A stretch of DNA of 64,000 nucleotides from assembly GCA_017459075.1 (NCBI GenBank), contig JAFUDQ010000035.1:24381-88380 (forward strand). Direction: 5' to 3'. The DNA comes from Bacteroidales bacterium. Its GTDB lineage: Bacteria > Bacteroidota > Bacteroidia > Bacteroidales > UBA932. A program made the position numbers and the translations under genes. Positions 1-7,648 of the stretch are shown piece by piece. Below the pieces are notes generated by a model, which saw only the letters and a program-made list of their open reading frames with translations, was not told the DNA's origin and made no database searches. Every line of letters starts with the position of its first letter. Position 1 is the stretch's first letter.

Positions 1-113
1 ATTTTTTTGTTGACGGAGCGTGCAGCCTTCCGGATCAGTTCTTCCTGCTCCGGACTGGTTGCCTTAAGGGTGTAATCCTTTTCGTTAATCTTGATAGTAA
101 TCTTCTGCTCCAT
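1..113 (-). CDS. zapA: Cell division protein ZapA, N-terminal part (runs off the left edge)
   Basis: The reverse strand reads from ATG at 113 into MEQKITIKINEKDYTLKA and then into a helix rich in E, Q and R. This is the beta-strand start plus helix typical of Bacteroidota ZapA, which binds and bundles FtsZ at the septum. Only about 37 residues are inside the window. It lies 9 bases downstream of the coiled-coil gene at 123-395, so the two are probably co-transcribed. A coiled-coil gene followed by zapA is a common Bacteroidales order. The name rests on a short N-terminal match, so confidence is moderate. Confidence 0.7.
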   Translation of the reverse strand, partial: MEQKITIKINEKDYTLKATSPEQEELIRKAARSVNKK

Positions 114-122
114 CTGTCAATA

Positions 123-395
123 TTATCTTTCCAACTGTTCAATGCACTTGTCCAGTTGTTTGAGCAACTTTTCAATCTTTTCCTTTGCGGCAGGATTTCC
201 TCCTTCCGCTGAACTGAAGGCCTGGGTCAGTTTAAGGTTGTCCAACTGTCTTTCCAGTCCCGCATTTTTTTCCTTTAAGTCCTCGATTGTCTGTTTGCTT
301 TGCAGAAGCTCGGCGGAAAGTCTTTCACTTTCTGCCTTCTGGCCTTCGTAGAGGGAGATGAGCTTTTCTATATTTTGTTTTAATTCTTCAAGCAT
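123..395 (-). CDS. Small coiled-coil protein upstream of zapA
   Basis: This 90-residue protein starts MLEELKQNIEKL. It is almost entirely heptad-patterned helix (about residues 1-60 and 68-90), broken by a short Gly/Asn/Pro stretch near SAEGGNPAAKEK. It has no signal peptide or membrane segment, so it is a cytoplasmic coiled coil. An upstream in-frame start at 452 is rejected because a clear promoter (421-452) lies inside that extension. Its place just before zapA suggests a ZapB-like or ZapA-partner division role. That is inferred from context and size only; no catalytic motif is present. Confidence 0.7.
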   Translation of the reverse strand: MLEELKQNIEKLISLYEGQKAESERLSAELLQSKQTIEDLKEKNAGLERQLDNLKLTQAFSSAEGGNPAAKEKIEKLLKQLDKCIEQLER

Positions 396-420
396 ACGGA
401 TAATCTTAGTCTTATCTTTG

Positions 421-452
421 CAAAGATATAAAAAATTGTCGGTTTTATACAA
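421..452 (-). promoter_or_regulatory. Bacteroidota promoter for the coiled-coil/zapA operon
   Basis: On the reverse strand a TTG (complement of 450-452) is followed after 21 bases by TATCTTTG (complement of 421-428), matching the Bacteroidota sigma-ABfr pattern TTG-N19-21-TAnnTTTG. It fixes the start of the downstream gene at 395. Confidence 0.7.
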
Positions 453-469
453 AAAATGTATAAAATTCG

Positions 470-477
470 TACATTTG
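470..477 (+). promoter_or_regulatory. Minus-7 box of the nadE promoter
   Basis: TACATTTG matches TAnnTTTG and lies 43 bases before the nadE ATG, back to back with the divergent zapA-operon promoter. No TTG is seen at the ideal spacing, so only the -7 element is annotated. Confidence 0.55.
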
Positions 478-519
478 CACTGATAGCCGCAGCTATCGCA
501 ACAAACAATAAGGATTAAA

Positions 520-2490
520 ATGAAAGATTACGGATTCTTCAGGGTTGCTGCCGCCGCTCCTTCGGTTAAACCTTCGGATGTTAAATATAATCTGGAGCAG
601 ATAGTTTTGCAGGCCGATGCTGCCGATGCCGCAGGCGTCTCACTGCTGGTGTTCCCGGAGCTCTCTGTTACCGGATATACCTGCGCAGACCTTTTTGGCC
701 AGCAGCTCCTTCTTCGCGGTGCGGAGGATGTTATAGAACAGTTGAAAACCAAGTCTTTAGGCTGGAATGCGACCATCATCGTCGGAGTTCCCGTACCTTT
801 CATGGGAAGGTTGTACAACTGCGCCGCTGTTATCAGCCGTGGCCACATTCACGGACTCGTTCCCAAGATTTATCTGCCGGACTATAATGAATTTTATGAA
901 GGCCGATGGTTCTCTTCAGGCAAAGATTTCATGCCGGAGCTGGCAACCGTTTTCTATGCCGGGGAACAGGTGGAGCTCTCTCCTCTTCAGATGTTCAAGA
1001 TTGGCAAGGCTGTAGTTGCCGTTGAAATCTGCGAGGATTTGTGGACTCCTCTTCCGCCTTCTTCCTATCACGCATTATGCGGGGCGACGGTTATTGCAAA
1101 CCTCTCTGCAAGCAACGAAGTATTACTTAAACACGCATATCGTAAAGACTTGATATCCAATCAGTCTGCAAGAACGTCATCTGCGTATGTATATGCTTCA
1201 AGTGGCTTCGGTGAGTCTACCCAGGATCTAGTTTTTGCCGGCAGTTCCGTCATTTGTGAAAACGGTTCCGTTCTGGCAGAGAATGAGCGGTTCCAGACTT
1301 CCGGCAGCTTTATTATTGCCGATGTTGACCTTGAAAAGCTGGATGCCCTCCGACGCAAGCAAAGCACCTTCGGCGCTGTTGCTCCGGACGGTATGAGTTC
1401 CGCCGGCCTTCGTCCTTTATATAATATTGCAGACCTTGGTAATGCGGCCGATACGGATTTTGAATCCGCCCTTTACAGATACATTGAGCCTCTGCCTTTT
1501 GTTCCTGGAGGGAATCCGGCGGAGCTTGATTCCAGGGCAAGGGAGATTATTTCCATCCAGGTGGCCGGGCTTGCCACAAGGCTTAGCCATATTAATTGCA
1601 AGACAGCCGTAATAGGTATTTCAGGCGGTCTGGACAGTACTTTGGCCCTGCTTGTTACTGTTATGGCGTTTGACAAACTGGGTTTGGACAGGAGGGGAGT
1701 GTACGGCGTTACTATGCCGGGCTTCGGTACTACAGACCGTACATATAACAATGCCATCTCACTAATGCAGTCTCTTGGAATTACCTTGCAGGAGATTCCT
1801 ATCGGAGCCGCCGTTATGCAGCATTTTAGTGATATCGGCCAAAATCCTGACAATCATGATGTTACGTATGAGAATTCGCAGGCTCGCGAGCGTACGCAGA
1901 TTCTCATGGACCTTGCTAACAAGCTTGGAGGCATTGTTGTTGGTACGGGTGATTTGTCTGAGCTGGCTCTTGGCTGGGCTACCTATAACGGAGATCACAT
2001 GTCTATGTATGGCGTAAATGCCGGTGTTCCAAAGACTCTTGTCCGTTATCTTGTTGGCTGGGCTTCAGCGAATTATTTTGCAACCACGGGTAGCGGCGCT
2101 TCGGCTGTTCTTAATGACATTATTGATACTCCTATTAGTCCGGAACTTATTCCGGCTGGTAAGGATGGAGAGATTTTGCAGAAGACTGAAGATCTTGTGG
2201 GGCCTTATGAACTGCATGATTTCTTCCTTTATAATTTCTTCCGCTTCGGTTATACTCCCGACAAGCTTTTCTTCCTTGCGAAGAAGGCTCACGGCGGTTA
2301 TCCGGATTATGTTATTCGCAAGTGGCTCAGGACTTTCCTGCGGCGTTTCTTTAACCAGCAGTTCAAGCGGTCATGCCTGCCGGATGGCCCCAAGGTCGGT
2401 TCCGTAGCCCTGTCGCCTCGCGGCGACCTCAGGATGCCAAGTGATGCGTCTTCCAACCTATGGTTGTCAGACGCATCACTGGCCGACTAA
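520..2490 (+). CDS. nadE: Glutamine-dependent NAD(+) synthase
   Basis: This cytoplasmic enzyme performs the last step of NAD synthesis: deamido-NAD plus ATP plus glutamine gives NAD. The N-terminal nitrilase-fold glutaminase (about residues 5-290) shows the catalytic triad Glu47 (FPELSVTGY), Lys116 (VPKIYLPDY) and Cys171 (VEICEDLW). The C-terminal synthetase has the ATP-pyrophosphatase loop SGGLDS near residue 368. At 656 residues it is a normal length. The 3' end is odd. After the conserved SPRGD and MPSDASSNLWL the frame ends in SDASLAD, while a sequence encoding NLWLDEMVDI then stop sits 58 bases further on in another frame. This suggests a small insertion has replaced the native C-terminus. 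Confidence 0.95.
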   Translation: MKDYGFFRVAAAAPSVKPSDVKYNLEQIVLQADAADAAGVSLLVFPELSVTGYTCADLFGQQLLLRGAEDVIEQLKTKSLGWNATIIVGVPVPFMGRLYNCAAVISRGHIHGLVPKIYLPDYNEFYEGRWFSSGKDFMPELATVFYAGEQVELSPLQMFKIGKAVVAVEICEDLWTPLPPSSYHALCGATVIANLSASNEVLLKHAYRKDLISNQSARTSSAYVYASSGFGESTQDLVFAGSSVICENGSVLAENERFQTSGSFIIADVDLEKLDALRRKQSTFGAVAPDGMSSAGLRPLYNIADLGNAADTDFESALYRYIEPLPFVPGGNPAELDSRAREIISIQVAGLATRLSHINCKTAVIGISGGLDSTLALLVTVMAFDKLGLDRRGVYGVTMPGFGTTDRTYNNAISLMQSLGITLQEIPIGAAVMQHFSDIGQNPDNHDVTYENSQARERTQILMDLANKLGGIVVGTGDLSELALGWATYNGDHMSMYGVNAGVPKTLVRYLVGWASANYFATTGSGASAVLNDIIDTPISPELIPAGKDGEILQKTEDLVGPYELHDFFLYNFFRFGYTPDKLFFLAKKAHGGYPDYVIRKWLRTFLRRFFNQQFKRSCLPDGPKVGSVALSPRGDLRMPSDASSNLWLSDASLAD

Positions 2491-2521
2491 CGTCGACCAG
2501 TATACTATTCACAACCTTTGG
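2440..2521 (+). repeat. Inverted-duplication insert at the 3' end of nadE
   Basis: Bases 2440-2458 and 2462-2480 are inverted repeats (17 of 19 pairs). A smaller hairpin (2480-2487 with 2492-2499) follows. The 9-mer AACCTATGG at 2455 recurs as AACCTTTGG at 2513, in a direct repeat 58 bases apart. The left arm encodes the conserved NadE segment PSDASS; the right arm is its mirror. Removing 58 bases would restore an open frame ending NLWLDEMVDI. I therefore read this as an insertion carrying an inverted copy of the neighbouring coding DNA. Confidence 0.7.
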
Positions 2522-2557
2522 CTTGATGAAATGGTAGATATTTAAGTCTTTTTTTAC

Positions 2558-2685
2558 TTTTACAACGAGTATTACTGTCTGATCCGGTTCGCTTCGCTCA
2601 TCCCACCATCGGCTACGCCGACGGTCCCCCCGTTCACGAGGACACGGGCGTCCACGCCTCTCAGACAGTAATACTCGTTGTAAAA
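2558..2685. repeat. Variable-arm palindromic element A1
   Basis: Perfect 25-base inverted arms (2558-2582 and 2661-2685) enclose a 78-base core. The core shares 28 identical bases (2582-2609) with element A2 at 26735-26762, plus two further blocks (2623-2641 with 26787-26805, and 2646-2660 with 26810-26824). An apical stem (CCATCGGC with GCCGACGG) sits between them. The arms share nothing with those of A2. It fills the gap between the convergent nadE and punA genes and has no convincing ORF. Confidence 0.85.
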
Positions 2686-2716
2686 ATTGTAAATACCAAA
2701 TAAAAAATAAAGCACA

Positions 2717-2804
2717 CGCGCCTTCAGGCGCGGTGCGAAGCGTTAACGAGACTTTTGAAAAAAGTCGAAGTAGCGGAGCACGGGGTCTGGGGGCTTGCCC
2801 CCAG
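2717..2804. repeat. Cluster of three short hairpins, possible separate repeat
   Basis: Three hairpins follow one another: CGCGCCT/AGGCGCG (2717-2732), GACTTTT/AAAAGTC (2750-2766) and CTGGGGGC/GCCCCCAG (2787-2804). The linker is GC-rich and reads AGTAGCGGAGCACGGGGTCT. No coding potential is visible. The last hairpin could help terminate nadE or punA transcripts. No other copy is present in this window, so membership of a dispersed family is a guess. Confidence 0.5.
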
Positions 2805-2811
2805 TATTAAA

Positions 2812-2880
2812 GATGTGTCAACAGTCCTAGACTTATCGAATCATAATGATTCGATAAGTCTGGTAAAGACTGTTGACATC
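2812..2880. terminator. Long palindrome spanning the punA stop codon
   Basis: A perfect 16-base inverted repeat (2829-2844 with 2846-2861) is extended outward by GATGTGTCAACAGTC (2812-2826) paired with GACTGTTGACATC (2868-2880). The inner arm and outer right arm encode the last residues of PunA and its stop. It is placed like a terminator but is much longer than usual and lacks a run of T. Confidence 0.55.
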
Positions 2881-3674
2881 TTGTCGGCGGCAGCGTTCGC
2901 GGCAACCACAACATCATCGCCATCGTTCACATAATCCTCTGCATACTCATCATGAGCCTCATTGGTAATGACAGACATACCAAAAACAGGAACACTCATG
3001 TGACGGGCAATAATAACCTCCGGAACAGTAGACATACCGGTAGCATCGGCACCGATAGTACGGATATACTTATACTCCGCAGGAGTCTCATAAGTTGGGC
3101 CGGTACCGGCAAAATAAACGCCCTTGTGCACAGGAATACCCTCCTCAGCAGCAATAGCCTCAGCCCTCTTGATAAGCCCAAGATCATAAGGACGGGTCAT
3201 GTCAGGGAAACGGGGGCCGAACTCATCCATGTTCTTGCCAATCAGAGGGTTGGGAATATGGCCGATATGGTCTTTGATAATCATCAGGTCTCCAACGTGA
3301 TAGTCATAATTGACTCCACCTGCGGCATTTGAAACAAAGAGATATTTGATGCCAACAACAACCATTACCCTTGTAGGCAGGGTAACCATCTCCATAGGAT
3401 AACCCTCGTAATAATGGATTCTGCCCTGCATAGCCATGACGGTTTTGCCGCCCAGCTCTCCAATGATGAAGTTTCCTTTATGGCCGATGGCAGTAGAAAC
3501 CGGGAATCCCGGGATTTCACGGTAGGGGATAACAACAGGGTCTGCAATCTTGTCTGCAAGTTTGCCAAGACCGCTTCCCAGGATGATGCCCACAGAGGGC
3601 TTCAAACCTTTATCTGCAAGCACGCCCTTGATATAATCGGCTGCTGTGTAAATTCTTTCAACTCTTGGATCCAT
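2841..3674 (-). CDS. punA: Purine nucleoside phosphorylase (trimeric, inosine/guanosine type)
   Basis: It cleaves purine nucleosides with phosphate to free base and ribose-1-phosphate, in cytoplasmic purine salvage. The family signatures are visible in order: GSGLGKLAD near residue 33, [51 protein letters not shown] and [12 protein letters not shown]. At 277 residues it matches the trimeric PNP family. It lies 6 bases downstream of the amidohydrolase gene (3681-4949), and the pair makes a nucleoside salvage unit. Its final codons lie in a long palindrome (2812-2880), so the 3' end may have been remodelled. Confidence 0.92.
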   Translation of the reverse strand: MDPRVERIYTAADYIKGVLADKGLKPSVGIILGSGLGKLADKIADPVVIPYREIPGFPVSTAIGHKGNFIIGELGGKTVMAMQGRIHYYEGYPMEMVTLPTRVMVVVGIKYLFVSNAAGGVNYDYHVGDLMIIKDHIGHIPNPLIGKNMDEFGPRFPDMTRPYDLGLIKRAEAIAAEEGIPVHKGVYFAGTGPTYETPAEYKYIRTIGADATGMSTVPEVIIARHMSVPVFGMSVITNEAHDEYAEDYVNDGDDVVVAANAAADKMSTVFTRLIESL

Positions 3675-3680
3675 ATAGTT

Positions 3681-4949
3681 TCAGTTTAAATCATTCATAA
3701 TCTTTCTGGCATTCTCCAGAATCTCCTTTTCTCCGTGGACAACGCGGTTCTTCATGACGATCCTGCCCCCGCAGATGACGGAATCAATGCAGTCGCTGTG
3801 CGCTGAATAGACGAAATTGGCCAGGAAAGGAGCGGGAGACAGGAAGAAGGTATTGTCCGTATCGACAATAAGGATATCGGCCCGCTTCCCAACCTCCAGC
3901 ACGCCGGTGTTCAGCCTCAGTGCCTTTGCCCCGTTTGACGTTGCCGATGCTGCCAGTTCCTCCAGCGGCCATGCCTCCGGGTTGTTCCTCCACACTTTTT
4001 GAAGCAGTGCCGATGTCTTCATGGCCTCCAGCATGTCCAGGTTATTGGACGATGCGCTACCGTCCGTACCCAGGCAAATGTTTACGCCGGCATCACTAAG
4101 CTCCTGATATTTAAACATATAGCCGGACGCCAGCTTAAGGTTGGAGTTGACGTTGTGAACGCAGTTTACCTTGCGCTCTCCAAGCAGTTGGATGTCAGAG
4201 TCTGACAGCCATAGCGAGTGTGCCGCAATTACATCAGGCCCAAGTACGCCAAGCCTGTCAAGGTATTCAACAGGCGTCAGGCCACCATGGGCAGCCTTGC
4301 AATCCTCAACTTCCTTAAGTGTTTCACTTACATGGATATGTATAAGAAGGTTGCGCTTGCGGGCATATTCCGTGGCCCAGAGAATCATCGGCTCACTGAC
4401 GGAGTATATCGCATGGATGGATATTCCGAAGGCGGAATCCTCTTTCCATGATTTTGACATTTCATAATACTGCTCGCATTCGTCTTTCTGGAACGCCGCC
4501 GCTTCTTTATCGTGCCTGTCAAGGACGACGTATGTAACGCACGGGTTAATCCCCAGTTCCATGGCTGCCTTCCTTGTGGTGGGGGAGAACCAATATTGGT
4601 CGTAGAAGGTGGTGGTTCCGGTCTTTATCATTTCCAGGGCGGCTACCTTGGATGCCCAGTAAATATAGTCCGGAGTTATCTTCGCCTCCATGCCCCAAAT
4701 CTTTGCCAGCCAGTCGTGAAGGGCTGTGTCTTCCTGGACGCCCCTCATCATTGCCATTGCGGAGTGGGTATGCATGTTTATAAAGCCCGGGAAAGCAGTT
4801 TTCCCCGAGCAATCCATAACCTCGACTCCTGAATCAATGGCAGGTACCTCCTGCCCGGCCTTGGAGATTTTGGAAATCAGTCCGTCACAAACGAATATGT
4901 CAGATAGTGAGCCATTCAGTATTATGTTTTTTAAGAGAATGGGCTTCAT
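3681..4949 (-). CDS. Amidohydrolase, 5'-methylthioadenosine/S-adenosylhomocysteine deaminase-like
   Basis: A metal-dependent TIM-barrel deaminase of the MtaD/SsnA group. Visible signatures are the metal site NMHTHSAMAMMRG near residue 58, HIHVSET with the third metal His, AHSLWLSDSD with the catalytic His, and the metal Asp in CLGTDGSASSNNLDM. A C-terminal composite domain follows (ILIVDTDN). Length 422 is usual. Likely substrates are MTA, SAH or adenosine, giving inosine-type products that the adjacent purine nucleoside phosphorylase could cleave. The exact substrate cannot be told from sequence; guanine or chlorohydrolase-like activities are alternatives. Confidence 0.85.
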   Translation of the reverse strand: MKPILLKNIILNGSLSDIFVCDGLISKISKAGQEVPAIDSGVEVMDCSGKTAFPGFINMHTHSAMAMMRGVQEDTALHDWLAKIWGMEAKITPDYIYWASKVAALEMIKTGTTTFYDQYWFSPTTRKAAMELGINPCVTYVVLDRHDKEAAAFQKDECEQYYEMSKSWKEDSAFGISIHAIYSVSEPMILWATEYARKRNLLIHIHVSETLKEVEDCKAAHGGLTPVEYLDRLGVLGPDVIAAHSLWLSDSDIQLLGERKVNCVHNVNSNLKLASGYMFKYQELSDAGVNICLGTDGSASSNNLDMLEAMKTSALLQKVWRNNPEAWPLEELAASATSNGAKALRLNTGVLEVGKRADILIVDTDNTFFLSPAPFLANFVYSAHSDCIDSVICGGRIVMKNRVVHGEKEILENARKIMNDLN

Positions 4950-4950
4950 C

Positions 4951-5274
4951 TTAGAATTCGTCTGTGTAGGTGTTGTCAGAAGGCTGGTCTGAAAGGCAAT
5001 TTGTACGGATATAATCTATTACTTCCTGCAAGCCCTCCGTGAACTTGTCAAAGTCTTCCTTATAAAGGAAAATCTTGTGCTTGTCAAAGGAGAAACGGCC
5101 GTCAGCCTCTGTGCGACGCCTGCTTTCTGTGATTGTCAGGAAGAAGTCCTTTGCTCCCTTGGTTGATTTTACATCAAAAAAATAAGTGCGTTTGCCAGCC
5201 CTTACAGGCTTGGAAAAAACATCGTCGCCCTGTTTTTCACGGGCGTAACCTCCATCATAATCTTCCCTATACAT
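4951..5274 (-). CDS. PUR-alpha-like nucleic-acid-binding protein (DUF3276)
   Basis: A 107-residue protein starting MYREDYDGGY. The core RTYFFDVKSTKGAKDF, FLTITESRR and RFSFDKHKIFLYKEDFDKF matches the PUR repeat fold of DUF3276, a Bacteroidota and spirochaete family that binds RNA and DNA. The upstream TTG at 5301 lies inside the -7 box (5299-5306), so the ATG at 5274 is the better start. The gene leads the leftward run into the deaminase and punA, one base before the deaminase. A general RNA-binding or regulatory role is inferred from the family. Confidence 0.85.
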   Translation of the reverse strand: MYREDYDGGYAREKQGDDVFSKPVRAGKRTYFFDVKSTKGAKDFFLTITESRRRTEADGRFSFDKHKIFLYKEDFDKFTEGLQEVIDYIRTNCLSDQPSDNTYTDEF

Positions 5275-5298
5275 ATCTAAATGTTTAATAATACTTGC

Positions 5299-5306
5299 CA
5301 AATTTA
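5299..5306 (-). promoter_or_regulatory. Minus-7 box for the PUR-like gene
   Basis: The reverse strand reads TAAATTTG, a TAnnTTTG match 24 bases before ATG 5274. It overlaps the alternative TTG start at 5301 and so rules it out. Confidence 0.6.
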
Positions 5307-5329
5307 ATAAATTTTATCAAAAATGACAC

Positions 5330-5337
5330 TATATTTG
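5330..5337 (+). promoter_or_regulatory. Minus-7 box for the nusB operon
   Basis: TATATTTG lies 24 bases before ATG 5362. It sits inside the longer reading frame starting at 5323, which therefore cannot be the true start of nusB. Confidence 0.6.
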
Positions 5338-5361
5338 CAAGAAATTTTAGATAAAAAGACG

Positions 5362-6300
5362 ATGTTAGGCAGAAGGATACTTAGAATCAAGGCGTTTAAG
5401 ACCATATATGCATACGCAGTTACGGGTAAAATGACCCAGGCAGAGGCCGCAGAACAGTTCAAAGCTTCATGTGAGGCAGTCCGTTACCTGTACCTGTTCA
5501 TGTTGTCATCTGTACCGTATATTACAGCAGAGGCCCGTTCCCGCATTGAGGCGGCAAAAGGCAAACTGAACCCCTCCGCAGAGGATTTGAATCCGAACGA
5601 GAAATTTGCCGGCAACGCCCTTGCCGTCTTACTGGAGAATGACCCAGACTTCAATAAGATTCTTGAACGAAAGAAACTGTCATGGACTCCTTACGATATT
5701 CTTATAAGGAATATCTTTGACTCCATTTCAGGCAAGGACTATTATAAGAGGTATATGGAGGCTCCCGGAACCTCGCTGGCAGAGGACTGCAAGCTTTTCA
5801 CAAAGATTTTTGAGCAGGAGTTTGTAGACAATGAGGCCCTTGAGCCAGTTCTGGAAGAGATTTCACTGCTTTGGGTCGATGACCTTGCCTATGCGCTTAC
5901 GTGGTGCTGCCACAGCGTGGATGATTTGGCTGCAGGCAAGCCCTGGAGGCTGCCGGAGCTTTATCAGAGCGACCAAATCCTGAGGGACAGGCCGGAGGCC
6001 AAGGTAGACAGCGACAAGGATTTTGCAACCAAGCTTGTCAGATGCGCCCTTGCCGGGTATGAGAAGTATTTTGAGAAGGTTGTATCGATGGTTCCCGGTT
6101 GGGACAAAGACCGCCTCTTCTCTTCCGACATGGCTGTTATCGCCTGCGCAATGGCAGAAATTGAGAATTTCAAAGACATTCCCGCCAAGGTTTCGCTCAA
6201 TGAGTATGTAGAGATTTCAAAATTCTACTGCTCTCCCAAGAGCCGTAGTTTCATAAACGGCGTCCTTGACAGGCTTATAAAAGAAAACAATTTAATTTAA
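5362..6300 (+). CDS. nusB: Transcription antitermination factor NusB
   Basis: This 312-residue protein starts MLGRRILRIKAFKTIYAYA. The second half has the NusB helical fold, with YCSPKSRSFINGVLDRL at the C-terminus resembling the canonical SxxFINGVLD. Bacteroidales NusB proteins are about twice the length of E. coli NusB because of an N-terminal duplicated or extended helical region, as here. NusB joins NusE/S10 on boxA RNA to prevent premature termination of rRNA transcripts. It heads a tight rightward operon (yajC 10 bases on). The start at 5323 is rejected because it overlaps the -7 box. Confidence 0.88.
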   Translation: MLGRRILRIKAFKTIYAYAVTGKMTQAEAAEQFKASCEAVRYLYLFMLSSVPYITAEARSRIEAAKGKLNPSAEDLNPNEKFAGNALAVLLENDPDFNKILERKKLSWTPYDILIRNIFDSISGKDYYKRYMEAPGTSLAEDCKLFTKIFEQEFVDNEALEPVLEEISLLWVDDLAYALTWCCHSVDDLAAGKPWRLPELYQSDQILRDRPEAKVDSDKDFATKLVRCALAGYEKYFEKVVSMVPGWDKDRLFSSDMAVIACAMAEIENFKDIPAKVSLNEYVEISKFYCSPKSRSFINGVLDRLIKENNLI

Positions 6301-6310
6301 CCGGTTAATT

Positions 6311-6673
6311 ATGAGTATTTTAACAATTTTACAGGCTGTAGAACAGACAGTTCCCCAGGCTACTTCACAGGCTGCAGACGGTGCTCAGCAGATGGCTCCC
6401 GCAGGCGGCGGAATGATGTGGATTATGCTTATCCTCATCTTCGTTGTCATGTGGTTCTTCATGATCCGTCCCCAGCGCAAACAGCAGAAAGAACTCCAGA
6501 AGTTCCGTGAGGGACTCAAGAAGGGTGACAAAGTTGTTACAGCCGGCGGTATCTATGGTACTGTAGACCAGGTGAACGAAAAGAGTGTTCTTATCAAGGT
6601 TGACGGCGAGACCAAGCTTCGCGTTGCCAAGGAATCTCTTGTAAAGGATTTCTCTGACGTACAGCAGCAGTAA
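6311..6673 (+). CDS. yajC: Preprotein translocase accessory subunit YajC
   Basis: A 120-residue single-span membrane protein. After a Gln/Ala-rich N-terminus, the transmembrane helix GMMWIMLILIFVVMWFFM (about residues 35-53) is followed by the hallmark IRPQRKQQKELQKF and then the small beta domain GDKVVTAGGIYGTVDQVNE. It partners SecDF in the inner-membrane translocon. It lies between nusB and the YbbR-like gene, the common Bacteroidales order. Confidence 0.93.
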   Translation: MSILTILQAVEQTVPQATSQAADGAQQMAPAGGGMMWIMLILIFVVMWFFMIRPQRKQQKELQKFREGLKKGDKVVTAGGIYGTVDQVNEKSVLIKVDGETKLRVAKESLVKDFSDVQQQ

Positions 6674-6685
6674 TTTTCCTGTCTG

Positions 6686-7648
6686 ATGAGCTGGGAAGCC
6701 ATCCGCAGCAAGATTAGCGGAAGGGACGTGGTAGTTTTTACCCTGTCTCTTCTGCTTGCATTTGCTGTCTGGCTCATACATAACCTCAGTTTCAACTACA
6801 AGGAACAGGTTGCGGTTCCGGTTCTTGCGCATTGCAGCCTTGACGGCCATGCATACAGCAGCTCCGCTCCTTCGCTGGTTCACGCCCGCTGCCGGGCCTC
6901 GGGATTTTCGCTTATCGGCCTGCTGAAAAGTACTGAAAAACCTCCTGTAGAAGTTGATTTCGCTTCATCGGACTTGCATCATAAGGCCGGGGAAGTCTTC
7001 TACATTACGGCTCAGGAGCTTCAGGCTTATTCGGCAAAGATTTTCGGGGAAGGAACTAATGTAGAGGCTTTTCTTTCAGATACCCTCTTCTTCCGCTTCC
7101 CTTACCAGGCAAGCCGCAGGGTTCCTGTTTCAGGCCGTGGCAGTTTGTCTTACCGTTCGCAGTATATAGCCTGCGGCGGCTTTGAGTTCGAACCGGACTC
7201 GGTGACTGTGTTCGGGGAGCCTGAAATCATCGACAGGATAGACAAGGTGTCAACGAACACCATTGTTCGCAGCGATATCGCAGGGCCTTTGCATGGCACG
7301 GTAAAGCTGGATGCCATCCCGGGCGTTCGCCTGTCTGATGAGTCGGTGGAATATGACCTTGACGTTTCAAGATATGTAGAGCTTGTGTCAGAGGTCAAGG
7401 TTTCGGTTGTGAATGTGCCCTCCGGCAGGACTGTGGTTGTATACCCGGCTGTGGCAAGGGTTGCGGTCAGGTGCCGGTTCCCGTTTACCTTCGGTAATAT
7501 GGACGGAGTCACGCTGACTATTGATTACGCTGATTTCAAGAAGTCTTTGAGCGGACGTTGTCTGCCAAAGGCTGTGAATCTTCCCGGAGGGGCGATTGAT
7601 GTTGTGGTAGAGCCGGAAGTATTTGATTGTGTGGAGATTGCGTTATGA
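6686..7648 (+). CDS. YbbR-like (CdaR-type) membrane-anchored protein
   Basis: A 320-residue protein with one N-terminal transmembrane helix (VVVFTLSLLLAFAVWLIHNL, residues about 15-34) followed by a periplasmic beta-rich region with at least two YbbR-type repeats (for example PVSGRGSLSYRSQYIACGG). CdaR/YbbR proteins in Firmicutes regulate the diadenylate cyclase; in Bacteroidales the same-shaped protein sits in nusB-yajC-coaE operons, as here, and its role is not established. The stop overlaps the coaE start. Confidence 0.78.
   Translation: MSWEAIRSKISGRDVVVFTLSLLLAFAVWLIHNLSFNYKEQVAVPVLAHCSLDGHAYSSSAPSLVHARCRASGFSLIGLLKSTEKPPVEVDFASSDLHHKAGEVFYITAQELQAYSAKIFGEGTNVEAFLSDTLFFRFPYQASRRVPVSGRGSLSYRSQYIACGGFEFEPDSVTVFGEPEIIDRIDKVSTNTIVRSDIAGPLHGTVKLDAIPGVRLSDESVEYDLDVSRYVELVSEVKVSVVNVPSGRTVVVYPAVARVAVRCRFPFTFGNMDGVTLTIDYADFKKSLSGRCLPKAVNLPGGAIDVVVEPEVFDCVEIAL

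Noticed and set aside
123-452. 109-residue version of the coiled-coil protein
   Set aside because: The extra 19 residues would be encoded across the promoter at 421-452.
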